64,000 bases of DNA from Methylocystis iwaonis (GTDB lineage Bacteria; Pseudomonadota; Alphaproteobacteria; Rhizobiales; Beijerinckiaceae). The notes beneath the pieces were generated by a model. It did no database searches. It was given only the letters and a program-made list of their open reading frames with translations, and was not told the DNA's origin. Shown piece after piece: positions 55,314 through 64,000 of the stretch. The position numbers and the translations under genes are program-made. The stretch's first letter is position 1; each line of letters starts with the position of its first letter. The stretch is taken from NCBI RefSeq assembly GCF_027925385.1, contig NZ_AP027142.1, forward strand, positions 3,248,501 to 3,312,500. The letters are read 5' to 3'.

Positions 55314-56219
55314 TCATAATACCTTCCCTCTTTCCGCGAGGAAGTCGAGGAGCGCCCTTACCCGCGAGGGGAGCGGCCCGCCCTGGCCGATGTGGATGGC
55401 ATGGAAGGCTTCCCGGTCGCCGGGGTTTAGATGTTCGAGAACAGGCCGAAGGCGGCCGGCGGCGATGTCGTCGCGCACGGTAAAGCTGGCGAGACGCGCA
55501 AGCCCTGCGCCGCCGAGCGCCAGCCGCCGCAGCGCCTCGCCATCGCTCGCTTGCACGCGCCCCACGGTGGGAACGACGATGATTTCGCCGTCCTTGCGCA
55601 TTGGCCAGCCATCGACGGTGCGGACATAGCCGAAGCCGAGGCGGTTGTGACGGTCGAGTTCATCCACCGTCTTCGGCTCGCCGAAGCGCGCGAGATAAGC
55701 AGGCGCGCCGACGACAAGCATGGCCGTATCGCCCAGCTTTCGGGCGACCAGGCTGGAACTTTTGAGCGGTCCCGCGCGAACCGCCACGTCGGTTCGCTCC
55801 GCCAGCAGATCCATCACCCTGTCGGTCTGGATGAGATCGAGCGTGACGCCGGGATAGCGGTCCAAAAACTCGGGCAGGATCGGCGCCAAGATATGCGTGG
55901 CATAGGAGGCGTTGGCAGTGAGCCGGATTCGACCCACCGGCTGCTCGCCCGAGCCTGCACTACGTTCGGCGTCCTCGATGTCGGCCAGAATGCGCGCCGC
56001 CCGCTCATAGAATGCGCATCCCTCCGGCGTGAGCTGAAAGGCGCGGGTAGAACGGTTGACCAACCTTGCGCCAAGGCGAGCTTCCAGACGGGAGACGAGC
56101 TTGCTGACGGCCGAAGGCGTCATGCGGCGCGCGCGTGCGGCGGCGGAGAACCCTCCGCGCTCCACCACGCAAACGAAGACCTCCATCTCGCCGGAACGGT
56201 TGATCTCTGGCCGCGTCAT
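55314..56219 (-). CDS. LysR-family transcriptional regulator
   Basis: 301 residues. Winged helix-turn-helix at about 8-65 (EVFVCVVERGGFSAAARARR, MTPSAVSKLVSRLEARLGAR). A LysR substrate-binding domain of the CrgA-like subgroup follows (VGRIRLTANASYATHILAPI, YPGVTLDLIQTD, ERTDVAVRAGPL). It is convergent with the first AKR gene and divergent from the second AKR gene (56363) with a 143-bp gap, the usual arrangement for a LysR activator and its target. Ligand unknown. Confidence 0.92.
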   Translation of the reverse strand: MTRPEINRSGEMEVFVCVVERGGFSAAARARRMTPSAVSKLVSRLEARLGARLVNRSTRAFQLTPEGCAFYERAARILADIEDAERSAGSGEQPVGRIRLTANASYATHILAPILPEFLDRYPGVTLDLIQTDRVMDLLAERTDVAVRAGPLKSSSLVARKLGDTAMLVVGAPAYLARFGEPKTVDELDRHNRLGFGYVRTVDGWPMRKDGEIIVVPTVGRVQASDGEALRRLALGGAGLARLASFTVRDDIAAGRLRPVLEHLNPGDREAFHAIHIGQGGPLPSRVRALLDFLAERGKVL

Positions 56220-56362
56220 TGGTCATTCAATTCATAAGTGATGTTCCTATCGGCATTCTATGTCGCCTTCAGCGCGGCGTCTATCTTGGGAACGTCTTCC
56301 GGGTTGGTCTCGCGCCGGCTTCGTTCCGGCGATCGCCCACTCGCATTTGAAAGGATCATTCA

Positions 56363-57400
56363 ATGGAATATCGCTCGCTCGGTCGATCCGGCCTCAAGGT
56401 TCCCGTCTTGAGCTTCGGCGCCGCCACATTCGGCGGCGTCGGACAGTTGTTCCGCGCCTGGGGCACTACCGACGCCAACGAAGCGCGCCGTCTCGTCGAC
56501 ATTTGCCTGGACGCAGGCGTCAATTTTTTCGACACGGCCGATGTATATTCCAGCGGCGCCTCCGAGGAGGCGCTTGGCGCCGCGCTGAAGGGGCGGCGCA
56601 ATCACGCGCTTATCTCGACAAAGACCAGCCTGCCGATGGGCGACGGCCCGAATGACGCGGGCTCGTCGCGTTTCCGCCTGATCCGCGCGGTCGAGGGCGC
56701 GCTGAGGCGGCTCGACACCGACTATATCGACCTCTTGCAATTGCACGCCTTCGACGCGGCGACGCCCGTGGAGGAAGTGTTATCCACGCTCGATACGCTC
56801 GTGCGCGACGGCAAGGTTCGCTACGTCGGCGTGTCGAACTTCTCTGGCTGGCAGATCATGAAGGCGCTGGCGGTCGCCGACCGCTACGGCTGGCCGCGCT
56901 ATGTGGCCAACCAAGTCTATTACTCGCTGATCGGCCGCGATTACGAATGGGATCTCATGCCGTTCGGGGCCGATCAGGGTCTCGGCGCTCTGGTGTGGAG
57001 TCCGCTTGGTTGGGGACGGCTCACGGGCAAGATCAGGCGCGGCGCGCCATTGCCGGAAGGAAGCCGCTTGCATGAGACCGCTCAGTACGGCCCGCCGGTC
57101 GAGGACGATTATCTTTACCGCGTCGTCGATCCGCTGGAGGCCGTGGCGGCGGAAACCGGGAAGACCGTGCCGCAAGTGGCGATCAACTGGCTCATCCAGC
57201 GCCCGACGGTCTCCTCCGTGATCATCGGCGCACGCAACGAGGATCAGCTTCGCCAGAACCTCGGCGCAATCGGCTGGACGCTTTCCGCCAAACAGATCGC
57301 CACGCTCGACGAAGCGAGCGCCGTTGCGGCGCCCTATCCGCATTTCCCTTACCGGCGGCAGGAAGGGTTCACCCGTCTCAATCCGGGTATGGTGGGTTGA
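56363..57400 (+). CDS. Aldo/keto reductase (Tas/AKR-type)
   Basis: 345 residues with AAGGA 8 nt upstream of the ATG. Starts MEYRSLGRSGLKVPVLSFG. The full catalytic tetrad pattern is present: Asp and Tyr in FFDTADVYSSGASEE, Lys in ISTKTSL, His in DLLQLHAFD. Cofactor region SSVIIGARNEDQLRQNL fits NADPH. Cytosolic oxidoreductase; substrate unknown. Divergent from the LysR gene, its likely regulator. The 112-bp gap to the antitoxin gene downstream includes no clear terminator. Confidence 0.92.
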   Translation: MEYRSLGRSGLKVPVLSFGAATFGGVGQLFRAWGTTDANEARRLVDICLDAGVNFFDTADVYSSGASEEALGAALKGRRNHALISTKTSLPMGDGPNDAGSSRFRLIRAVEGALRRLDTDYIDLLQLHAFDAATPVEEVLSTLDTLVRDGKVRYVGVSNFSGWQIMKALAVADRYGWPRYVANQVYYSLIGRDYEWDLMPFGADQGLGALVWSPLGWGRLTGKIRRGAPLPEGSRLHETAQYGPPVEDDYLYRVVDPLEAVAAETGKTVPQVAINWLIQRPTVSSVIIGARNEDQLRQNLGAIGWTLSAKQIATLDEASAVAAPYPHFPYRRQEGFTRLNPGMVG

Positions 57401-57512
57401 GGGCCCGTCGGGGTTTTGCGCGAGATCGGCATCCCGGACTGCCAAACCGATCTGTTCCCCTTGCCCGGCGCCTCCCGATGGGTTACATGTAACTTTATCA
57501 GAGGATCGGATC

Positions 57513-57737
57513 ATGGTGCAGGCGAGAGGCACGAAGCCCATCAAGGTGAAGGTGCGGGAGCACCGAGACCGGCTGCGCGCCCAAGGCCTGCGGCCGATCC
57601 AGATTTGGGTGCCGGATGTGCGGGCGTCGTCCTTCCGATCTGAGGCGCACCGGCAATCTCTGGCCGTGGCGGCGAGCGCCCATGCTGCCGAAGATCAGGC
57701 GTTCATCGACGCCGTGTCCGACTGGGACGAAGAATGA
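57513..57737 (+). CDS. MazE-type antitoxin (DUF3018-like)
   Basis: 74 residues from ATG at 57513 with GAGGA 7 nt upstream. Basic N-terminus (KPIKVKVREHRDRLRAQGLR), then PIQIWVPDVRASSFRSEAHR, the core pattern of DUF3018 antitoxins, and an acidic C-terminus (DWDEE). It should bind and neutralise the adjacent toxin and repress the operon. Its stop overlaps the toxin start by 4 bp (ATGA), the classic arrangement. The in-frame extension to 57324 overlaps the AKR and is rejected. Confidence 0.88.
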   Translation: MVQARGTKPIKVKVREHRDRLRAQGLRPIQIWVPDVRASSFRSEAHRQSLAVAASAHAAEDQAFIDAVSDWDEE

Positions 57738-58093
57738 GGCGGGGAGACATCTGGACCGTTTCCGGCGGCAAGCACTACGCAGGCAAGCCTCGCCCCGTCG
57801 TCATCGTGCAGGACGACAGCTTCGATGCGACGGATTCGATCACGATCTGCGCCTTCACCACGGACCCGACCGAAGCGCCTCTGTTCCGGCTTCTGGTGGA
57901 GCCAAACGAGCGCAACGGGCTAAATTCCTCCTCTCGGCTGATGGTGGACAAGATTACCACCGTCCCGAAATCCAAGGCCGGAGAGCGGATCGGCCGGCTG
58001 GACGACGAGGACGTGGTCCGGCTCAACCAGGCTGTGATGGTGTTCCTCGGCTTGGCGGCGTCGTCGAGAACGGGCCGGAAAGGGGAACGATGA
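57734..58093 (+). CDS. mazF: MazF/PemK-type mRNA interferase toxin
   Basis: 119 residues. MRRGDIWTVSGG opens the PemK fold. GKPRPVVIVQDDSFDATDSI carries the conserved RPVVIVQ strand, and SRLMVDKITTVPKSKAGERI the conserved D-K-I-T-T-V element of the active site. It cleaves RNA at short motifs when the antitoxin is lost. Second gene of the TA pair. Its 3' end is 48 bp from the 3' end of a tRNA-Ser gene on the other strand. Confidence 0.92.
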   Translation: MRRGDIWTVSGGKHYAGKPRPVVIVQDDSFDATDSITICAFTTDPTEAPLFRLLVEPNERNGLNSSSRLMVDKITTVPKSKAGERIGRLDDEDVVRLNQAVMVFLGLAASSRTGRKGER

Positions 58094-58140
58094 GAAGCGC
58101 CGCGAGGCGCGGCATGCGAGCCAATCAAGCGGAAATGGAA

Positions 58141-58230
58141 TGGCGGAGGGGGCGGGATTCGAACCCGCGATACGGTTTCCCGTATACACACTTTCCAGGC
58201 GTGCGCCTTCAACCACTCGGCCACCCCTCC
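58141..58230 (-). tRNA. tRNA-Ser (anticodon GGA)
   Basis: 90 nt on the minus strand. Acceptor GGAGGGG / CCCCTCC, D-arm GGCCGAGTGGTTGAAGG, anticodon loop CTGGAAA (GGA), long variable arm (TATACGGGAAACCGTATC) as in class II tRNAs, GGTTCGAATCC T-arm, and encoded CCA. Confidence 0.95.
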
Positions 58231-58436
58231 GTTGGCGCGCAATATATTCATGGCGGCTCGGAACGCAATTGCCGAGATCGAAATTATCCCACTTGCGCCC
58301 AAATTTCCGTCTTTTAGGTCCAAACGGCGTTTCGGTTGCGCCAATGGCGCGACTCCCGCTTGATCACGCGTCGATTTGCGTGTTAAGGGGCCCCTCACCA
58401 CAAAGCTGTGGCCCCTCGGGGCCGAATCGGCGCGCC
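58231..58436. other. Gap between two divergent tRNA-Ser genes
   Basis: About 200 bp with no supported gene. It should contain both tRNA promoters. GGGGCCCCTC / GAGGGGCC-like complementary tracts lie around 58387-58422. Confidence 0.4.
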
Positions 58437-58526
58437 GGAGAGGTGGCTGAGTGGTTGAAAGCACCGCACTCGAAATGCGGCATACGGGCAACTGTATCGG
58501 GGGTTCGAATCCCTCCCTCTCCGCCA
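58437..58526 (+). tRNA. tRNA-Ser (anticodon CGA)
   Basis: 90 nt. Acceptor GGAGAGG / CCTCTCC, D-arm GGCTGAGTGGTTGAAAG, anticodon loop CTCGAAA (CGA), long variable arm with TACGGGCAACTGTA, GGTTCGAATCC T-arm, encoded CCA. Divergent from the GGA isoacceptor. Confidence 0.95.
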
Positions 58527-58581
58527 CAAATTCAATCACTCGGCGTCGTCTGCGCTCCCCGCTGCGGGGACTGCTTGCGCC

Positions 58582-59457
58582 TCAACGCCGGCGCATCGCC
58601 TGAATCACCCCGGAGAAGTCGTCTTCCCCGCCCCCTTCGCTCTCGAACTCAGAATAGAGCCGAGCCGCGGCTGAAGCCATGGGCGTCTCGAGCCCGGAGC
58701 CCGCAGCCGCCATTTCGGCGAGCCTCAAATCCTTGAGCATGAGCTTCGTCTGGAAGCCGGCCTTGTAGCCCCGGTTGGCGGGCGAATCCGGCGTCAATCC
58801 CGCCACGGGGCAATAGCTCGTCAGCGACCAGGATTGCCCCGACGAGACCGACGCCACGTCGAAGAGCGCCTGGCTGGAAAGGCCGAGCTGCTCGGCGAGG
58901 GTAAAAGCCTCGGCCGTGGCGGCCATGGCGACGCCGAGCATCAGATTGTTGCAAATCTTCGCTGCTTGCCCGAGCCCCGGGCCGCCGCAATGCACGATGC
59001 GCGCGCCCATGCTTTGCAGGATTGGCTCGGCCTTCTCGAAAGCGTCACGCTCAGCCCCGCACATAAAAGTGAGCTTGCCCGCCTGTGCGCCGGCGACTCC
59101 GCCCGAAACTGGCGCGTCCACCGATAGCGCGCCCCGCGCGCGCGCCAGGCCATGGGCGCGTCGGGCGCTCGCCAGATCGATGGTGGAGCAATCGATGAAG
59201 AGCGCATCGGCTGCAAGTCCGAGCATTCCCTCCCAGACAGATAGAACCTGGTCGCCGTTTTGCAGCATCGTCACAACTGCGTCGGCGTCCTCGGCCGCCT
59301 GCTCCATCGAGTCGCTGAGCCGGAGGCCCTGGCTCGCCGCCTTGTCGCGGGCGGAGGCCGAGCAATCGAAGCCCGCGATTTCATAGCCCGACGCCGAGAG
59401 ATTGGCGGCCATCGGAAGCCCCATGGCGCCCAATCCGATGAAGGCGATTCGAGACAA
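58582..59457 (-). CDS. mmsB: 3-hydroxyisobutyrate dehydrogenase
   Basis: 291 residues. N-terminal Rossmann motif GLGAMGLPMAANL, substrate motif VDAPVSGGVAGAQAGKL, catalytic Lys in GGPGLGQAAKICNNLML, and the C-terminal helical domain with KDLRLAEM. Oxidises 3-hydroxyisobutyrate to methylmalonate semialdehyde with NAD in valine degradation. Last gene of a leftward run; mmsA, whose enzyme uses its product, is 14 bp upstream. Confidence 0.93.
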   Translation of the reverse strand: MSRIAFIGLGAMGLPMAANLSASGYEIAGFDCSASARDKAASQGLRLSDSMEQAAEDADAVVTMLQNGDQVLSVWEGMLGLAADALFIDCSTIDLASARRAHGLARARGALSVDAPVSGGVAGAQAGKLTFMCGAERDAFEKAEPILQSMGARIVHCGGPGLGQAAKICNNLMLGVAMAATAEAFTLAEQLGLSSQALFDVASVSSGQSWSLTSYCPVAGLTPDSPANRGYKAGFQTKLMLKDLRLAEMAAAGSGLETPMASAAARLYSEFESEGGGEDDFSGVIQAMRRR

Positions 59458-59471
59458 TTGGCTCTCCTTGC

Positions 59472-60974
59472 TCAGGACATCGTCGGAAAGGCGAAATTCG
59501 CCCCTTCCCTGTCGCCGCCAGCCCAGCGCGAGGTGACGGTTTTCGTTCTCGTAAAGAAGCGAAACGCATCCGGGCCATGCTGGTTGAGATCGCCGAAGAA
59601 TGAGCGTTTCCAGCCGCCGAATGTGTAATAGGCAAGCGGCGTCGGCGTCGCGACATTGACGCCGATCATCCCTGCTTTGGCGCGCGAGGCGAAATCCCGC
59701 GCAACATCGCCCGACCTAGTGAATATGGCGGCGCCATTGCCATATTCGTGCTGATCGACAAGGGCGAGCGCCTGCTCGTAACTCTCCGCGCGCACGACCG
59801 AGACCACAGGGCCGAAAATCTCTTCTCGATAGATTCGCATGCTTGGCTCGACCTCGTCGAAAAGACAGCCGCCGATGAAGAAGCCGCTTTCATAACCCTG
59901 CATCTTGAAACCGCGCCCATCGACGAGGAGCTTGGCGCCTTCGGAAACACCGAGCGAAATGTAGTTTTGCACTCTGTCGAGATGGGCCTTCGAGATCAGC
60001 GGCCCAAAGTCCGCCGTTTCATCCGTCGACAGACCGACCTTCAAGGACTCGACTCGCGGCGTCAGCCGACGCAGCAGCTCCTTCGCCGTCGATTGTCCAA
60101 CCGGCACGGCGACGGAAACCGCCATGCAGCGCTCGCCAGCCGAGCCGTAACCCGCGCCAACCAGCGCATCGACGGCTTGATCCATGTCGGCGTCCGGCAT
60201 GACGACCATGTGGTTTTTTCCAGCGCCGAAACATTGCGCCCTTTTGCCGTTCCCCGTCGCGCGCGCATAGACATATTCTGCGATCGGCGTGGAACCGACA
60301 AAGGCGATCGCTTCGACGTCGGCATGATCGAGGAGCGCGTCGACCGCCTCTTTGTCGCCGTTGATCACGTTGAGGACGCCCGGCGGCAGGCCGGCTTCCA
60401 GCATCAGCTCCGCGAGACGCAACGGCACGCTGGGATTGCGCTCCGACGGTTTGAGAATGAAGGCGTCGCCGCAGGCAATCGCTGGCGCGAACATCCACAT
60501 CGGGATCATCGCCGGGAAGTTGAACGGCGTGATCCCGGCCGCGACGCCAATGGGCTGGCGCATGGAGGCGATGTCGATGCCGGCGCCGGCTGAATTCGTG
60601 TAATCGCCTTTGAGGAGGTGCGGCGCGCCCACGCAAAATTCGACGACCTCCAGGCCGCGTTGAATATCGCCGCGCGCATCGGCAATCGTCTTGCCATGCT
60701 CGCAAGCAAGGAGCTTGGCGAGGGCGTCCTGCTCTCGCGCCATGATCTCCAGAAAGCGGATCATGACGCGCGCGCGCCGCTGTGGATTGACCGCCGCCCA
60801 CTCGGCTTGCGTGGCCCGCGCATTGGCGACGGCGGCGTGAACCTCTTCGGATGAAGCCAGCGGCGCCCGTGCCCTGACCGCGCCAGTCATCGGCTCGTAA
60901 ACGTCGACGAAGCGGCCAGAGCGTCCGGGGACGCGACGCCCTCCGATAAAATGCGTCAGCTCCTGCATCTTCAT
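59472..60974 (-). CDS. mmsA: CoA-acylating methylmalonate-semialdehyde dehydrogenase
   Basis: 500 residues, the normal length. ALDH superfamily with MQELTHFIGGRRVPG start, ITPFNFPAMIPMWMFAPAIA, FVGSTPIAEYVYARA nucleotide loop, AGKNHMVVMPDADMDQA, and catalytic Cys in GYGSAGERCMAVSVAV. EIFGPVVSVVRA and MIGVNVATPTPLAYYTFGGW are MmsA hallmarks. Converts methylmalonate or malonate semialdehyde to propionyl- or acetyl-CoA in valine catabolism. 14 bp upstream of mmsB. Confidence 0.95.
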   Translation of the reverse strand: MKMQELTHFIGGRRVPGRSGRFVDVYEPMTGAVRARAPLASSEEVHAAVANARATQAEWAAVNPQRRARVMIRFLEIMAREQDALAKLLACEHGKTIADARGDIQRGLEVVEFCVGAPHLLKGDYTNSAGAGIDIASMRQPIGVAAGITPFNFPAMIPMWMFAPAIACGDAFILKPSERNPSVPLRLAELMLEAGLPPGVLNVINGDKEAVDALLDHADVEAIAFVGSTPIAEYVYARATGNGKRAQCFGAGKNHMVVMPDADMDQAVDALVGAGYGSAGERCMAVSVAVPVGQSTAKELLRRLTPRVESLKVGLSTDETADFGPLISKAHLDRVQNYISLGVSEGAKLLVDGRGFKMQGYESGFFIGGCLFDEVEPSMRIYREEIFGPVVSVVRAESYEQALALVDQHEYGNGAAIFTRSGDVARDFASRAKAGMIGVNVATPTPLAYYTFGGWKRSFFGDLNQHGPDAFRFFTRTKTVTSRWAGGDREGANFAFPTMS

Positions 60975-60994
60975 CTTCCTCGATGATGTCGCCG

Positions 60995-62002
60995 CTATCT
61001 CGCCTCCACATGCTGCTCGATCGCTCCGAAGATCGAGTGGCGTTCATCGTCCAGCATTTCGATGCGCACGACGTCGCCGGCTTTGAGAAAAGGCGTGCGC
61101 GCCGCGCCTTCCGTCAGCGTCTCGACGGTGCGCTGCTCGATAAGGCAGGAATAGCCGAGGCCGCCCTTCGCGATGGGAAGCCCCGGCCCGCCATCCGCGC
61201 CGCGGTTCGACACCGTGCCCGAACCGATGATCGTTCCAGCCGACAGCGGACGCGTGCGCGCCGCATGGGCGATCAGTTGTCCGAAATCGAAGATCATATC
61301 GGCGCCGGCGTTTGGTCGACCGAGCGGCGCGCCATCGATAGACGAGAGCAGCGGCCGCGAAAGCCTGCCGCCGTCCCAGGCCGAGCCGAGCTCATCGGGC
61401 GTTACCGCGACGGGAGAAAAAGCAGAATTGGGCTTGGACTGGAAAAAGCCGAAGCCTTTGGCGATCTCGTCGGGCACGAGCCCGCGAAGCGTGATGTCGT
61501 TGACGAGCATGACGAGCAGGATGCTCTCCCGCGCCGCAACGGGCCCGACGCCCATCGGCACGTCGTCGGTGACGACAGCGATCTCCGCTTCCAGATCGAG
61601 GCCGTGTTGCGCGTTGTGCAGAAAGATCGGATCGCGTGGCCCCAGAAAAGCATCGGAGCCGCCCTGATAGATGAGCGGTTCGCTCAAGAAGCTCGCGGGC
61701 ATCTCCGCGCCGCGCGCTTTCCTGACAAGCTCGACGTGGTTGAGATAGGCGGAGCCGTCCGCCCATTGGAAGGCGCGCGGCAAAGGAGACGCGCAATCGC
61801 GCTCGCGAAAGCGGAACGTCGCCGTGGAGTCGGCTTCAACCTGTTCGTAAAGCGCCTGAAGCAGCGGGGCGATGCGCGCCCAATCGTCGAGCGCCGCCTG
61901 CAACGTCGGCGTGATGTCACCGGCAAGCGCCGCACGCGTCAGATCGCGCGAGACGACGACGAGCCTGCCGTCGCGACCGCCTTTCAAGGATGCGAGCTTC
62001 AT
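60995..62002 (-). CDS. Fumarylacetoacetate hydrolase-family protein
   Basis: 335 residues from ATG at 62002, overlapping the hmgA stop by 4 bp; the longer frame lies inside hmgA and is rejected. FAH-fold motifs: [16 protein letters not shown] with acidic metal ligands, [40 protein letters not shown] and [13 protein letters not shown]. It is the short bacterial FAH form. By position it cleaves fumarylacetoacetate to fumarate and acetoacetate, the last step of tyrosine breakdown. No maleylacetoacetate isomerase gene is seen in the window. Confidence 0.9.
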   Translation of the reverse strand: MKLASLKGGRDGRLVVVSRDLTRAALAGDITPTLQAALDDWARIAPLLQALYEQVEADSTATFRFRERDCASPLPRAFQWADGSAYLNHVELVRKARGAEMPASFLSEPLIYQGGSDAFLGPRDPIFLHNAQHGLDLEAEIAVVTDDVPMGVGPVAARESILLVMLVNDITLRGLVPDEIAKGFGFFQSKPNSAFSPVAVTPDELGSAWDGGRLSRPLLSSIDGAPLGRPNAGADMIFDFGQLIAHAARTRPLSAGTIIGSGTVSNRGADGGPGLPIAKGGLGYSCLIEQRTVETLTEGAARTPFLKAGDVVRIEMLDDERHSIFGAIEQHVEAR

Positions 62003-63297
62003 GGCCGCTGCCTCTCGAACCGGTCGGGCAGGCCATCCCAGCACGCGGCGTAATCCGCCTGACGGCTTTCGTGCGTCAGGGCAAAGTCTGTCGGATGCTG
62101 CGACAAGCGCGACTCGAACATGAAAGCAAGCGTGTTTTCGAGCTTGGCGGGCGCAAGCTCCGCATGTATCGCAATCTCGAACGCCGCCGCATCTGGCCCA
62201 TGCGGCAGCATGGCGTTGTGCAAAGAGACGCCGCCTGGAACGAAGCCGCTCGGCTTCGCGTCGTAAGCGCCAAAGATAAGCCCCATGAATTCGCTCATGA
62301 CATTCATATGGAACCATGGCGGCCGGAACGTATGCTCAGCGACCTGCCAGCGCGGCGGAAAAATGACGAAGTCGACGTCGCCCACGCCCGCTTGAGCGGA
62401 CGGCGAGGTCAGCACGCAGAAGATCGAAGGATCGGGGTGATCGAACAGCAAGGCGCCGACAGGACAGAAGAGACTAAGATCGTATTTGTACGGCGCGTAG
62501 TTTCCGTGCCAGGCGACGACATCGAGTGGCGAACTCGGAGTATCGCACACATAAAAGCGCCCGCCCCATTTGACCATCATGACGGAGGGGCGCTGGCTAT
62601 CCTCGAAAGCGGCGACAGGCGTGAGAAAATCGCGGGCGTTGGCAAGGCCATTGGCGCCGATGACGCCACGGCTCGGCAGAACGAAAGGCGCGCCATAATT
62701 CTCGCACAAATAGCCTCGCGCGGGACCATCTTTCAGACTGACGCGGAATTTCACGCCGCGCGGCAAGACACATATTTCGCCCGGCCCCGCGTCGATGCGT
62801 CCGAACTCCGTGTCGAAAATCAGCGCGCCCTGTTCTGGCGCGATCAAAATCTCGCCATCGGCGTTATAGAAATAAGTGTCGGCCATAGACCGCGTCGCAA
62901 CATAGACGCCCGCCGCCATTCCAATGCGCGCGTCTGCGTCGCCCGCCGTCGTCATGATCCGCACGCCCTCGATAAAGGTGACGGCGCCGTCGGGCAGCGG
63001 CGTGGGTCCCCATCTCATCTGGTCGATTGGATGCGCCGTCGTCGTTCGGCAGGGCGCCGTCTCCCATAGCGGCAGCTCGGCCGCCCGGAAATTCCGCGCG
63101 TGCAGAACGGAAGGACGAATGCGGTAAAGCCACGAGCGCCGGTTGGACCCTTGCGGCGCAGTGAAGGCCGAGCCGGAGAGCTGCTCTGCATAGAGCCCGA
63201 AAGGGCAACGCTGGGGTGAGTTCTGGCCTCTTGGCAAAGCCCCCGGCAAGGCTTCCGATTCGAACTCATTGCCGAAGCCGCTCATATAGGCCGACAT
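61999..63297 (-). CDS. hmgA: Homogentisate 1,2-dioxygenase
   Basis: 432 residues, the expected size. [18 protein letters not shown] at the N-terminus is nearly invariant in the family. The iron-binding region is in the C-terminal half: [20 protein letters not shown] (His, Glu) and [16 protein letters not shown] (His). Opens the aromatic ring of homogentisate to maleylacetoacetate using O2. Lies 6 bp after hpd and overlaps the FAH-like gene by 4 bp, so the three form a tyrosine-catabolic operon. Confidence 0.96.
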   Translation of the reverse strand: MSAYMSGFGNEFESEALPGALPRGQNSPQRCPFGLYAEQLSGSAFTAPQGSNRRSWLYRIRPSVLHARNFRAAELPLWETAPCRTTTAHPIDQMRWGPTPLPDGAVTFIEGVRIMTTAGDADARIGMAAGVYVATRSMADTYFYNADGEILIAPEQGALIFDTEFGRIDAGPGEICVLPRGVKFRVSLKDGPARGYLCENYGAPFVLPSRGVIGANGLANARDFLTPVAAFEDSQRPSVMMVKWGGRFYVCDTPSSPLDVVAWHGNYAPYKYDLSLFCPVGALLFDHPDPSIFCVLTSPSAQAGVGDVDFVIFPPRWQVAEHTFRPPWFHMNVMSEFMGLIFGAYDAKPSGFVPGGVSLHNAMLPHGPDAAAFEIAIHAELAPAKLENTLAFMFESRLSQHPTDFALTHESRQADYAACWDGLPDRFERQRP

Positions 63298-63303
63298 CGC
63301 GCG

Positions 63304-64000
63304 TCACTCCGCAGGTTTCAGCGCGCCGCGGCGCAATTGATCCTCTTCGATCGACTCGAAGAGCGCGCGGAAATTGCCTTCGCCGAATCCCTCGTCGCCC
63401 TTTCGCTGGATGAACTCGAAAAAGATCGGGCCGACGACGGTCTTCGAGAAGATCTGCAAAAGCAGACGCGGCGGCGAACCCGCAGCTCCCTCGACGCCAT
63501 CGATCAATATGCCGAGCCGCTTCAATCTCTCGACCGGCTCCCCGTGGCCCGGGAGACGTCTTTCGATCGCTTCATAATAGGCATCCGGCGGCGCTGGCAT
63601 GAAGTCGAGCCCACGTTCGCGCAGGCGTTCCACAGTCGCGTAGATGTCCCGGCACAAGCAGGCGACATGCTGTACGCCCTCGCCCTTATAGGCGTGGATA
63701 AATTCCTCGATCTGGCTGGTCTCGTCGGCGCTTTCGTTGATCGGAATGCGAATCTTGCCGCAAGGGCTCGTCATCGCGCGCGAGTGAAGCCCGGTGAACC
63801 GCCCCTCTATGTCGAAATAGCGAATTTGCCGAAAGTTGAAGAGGCGCGCATACCAATCGGCAAGCTCGTTCATGCGTCCGCGCCGGACATTATGAGTGAG
63901 ATGGTCGATCACGAGGAGACCGACGCCCTCGGGCCTCGGCTCGGCTGCGCCGGTCCAGCGAAAATCGACGTCCCAGATCGACCCGCGCGCGCCATAGCGG
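63304..64000 (-). CDS. hpd: 4-hydroxyphenylpyruvate dioxygenase, C-terminal part (cut by window edge)
   Basis: 232 codons run in from the right edge (…SIWDVDFRW…[14 protein letters not shown]). This is the C-terminal catalytic domain. Iron ligands are His in VIDHLTHNV, His in [10 protein letters not shown] and Glu in [20 protein letters not shown]. The last stretch is the conserved C-terminal gating helix region. Converts 4-hydroxyphenylpyruvate to homogentisate, the substrate of HmgA next door. An internal GTG at 63912 is not the start, since the frame continues upstream with family sequence. Confidence 0.94.
   Translation of the reverse strand, partial: RYGARGSIWDVDFRWTGAAEPRPEGVGLLVIDHLTHNVRRGRMNELADWYARLFNFRQIRYFDIEGRFTGLHSRAMTSPCGKIRIPINESADETSQIEEFIHAYKGEGVQHVACLCRDIYATVERLRERGLDFMPAPPDAYYEAIERRLPGHGEPVERLKRLGILIDGVEGAAGSPPRLLLQIFSKTVVGPIFFEFIQRKGDEGFGEGNFRALFESIEEDQLRRGALKPAE

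Noticed and set aside
57513..58230. Genomic island integrated at tRNA-Ser carrying the mazEF module
   Set aside because: No integrase and no duplicated tRNA 3' end was found in the window; proximity alone does not support it.

Overview
The window reads as chromosomal DNA of a GC-rich alphaproteobacterium. A methanotroph of the Methylocystis/Methylosinus type is the best guess. The basis is a cytosolic Csp-type copper-storage protein and an MbnP/MbnH pair beside a FecI/FecR/TonB-receptor set, all known from methanotroph copper biology. No methane monooxygenase, 16S or other taxonomic marker is present, so this is inference.

Layout. 1-1092 (-): 5' half of a TonB-dependent siderophore receptor. 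1655-7798 (+): tripartite HAE-type RND efflux operon (outer-membrane lipoprotein, adaptor, pump). 8000-10829 (-): Tat-exported sulfatase and a gamma-resorcylate-decarboxylase-like enzyme. 11034-11396 (+): VanZ-like membrane protein. 11408-31257: copper/metal island. This holds a CusCBA-type efflux operon with a FixH/YtkA-like protein and three small Cys/His-bearing proteins; a TonB receptor with an N-terminal STN signalling domain; an orphan RND permease; FecR; MbnH and MbnP; a FecI-type sigma factor; a DUF2946-like protein; and a Csp copper-storage protein. 31291-50499 (-): type I secretion adhesin locus (HlyD, ABC, TolC and an approximately 3,840-residue adhesin), split by an IS21-family element (36098-38566) that abuts the tolC start codon. 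50889-53347 (-): FtsH-like protease and a CBS-domain protein. 53533-57400: two regulator/aldo-keto-reductase pairs, TetR with AKR and LysR with AKR, each divergent. 57513-58093 (+): MazEF-type toxin-antitoxin module. 58141-58526: two divergent tRNA-Ser genes. 58582-64000 (-): valine (mmsB, mmsA) and tyrosine/homogentisate (FAH-like, hmgA, hpd) catabolism.

How the genes may work together. In the metal island, efflux (CusCBA), storage (Csp), an oxidative periplasmic copper pair (MbnP/MbnH) and cell-surface signalling (STN receptor, FecR, FecI) lie within 20 kb. The biosynthetic part of a methanobactin operon (mbnA/B/C) was not found. I infer a stand-alone copper-sensing or copper-scavenging system, possibly using an exogenous copper ligand. 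The orphan RND pump directly behind fecR is an unexplained member. The adhesin locus would form a type I secreted biofilm adhesin whose 23 near-identical 321-bp repeats show signs of recent duplication.

Dispersed palindromic repeats lie in several intergenic gaps. One copy forms the last 42 codons and the stop of cusA.
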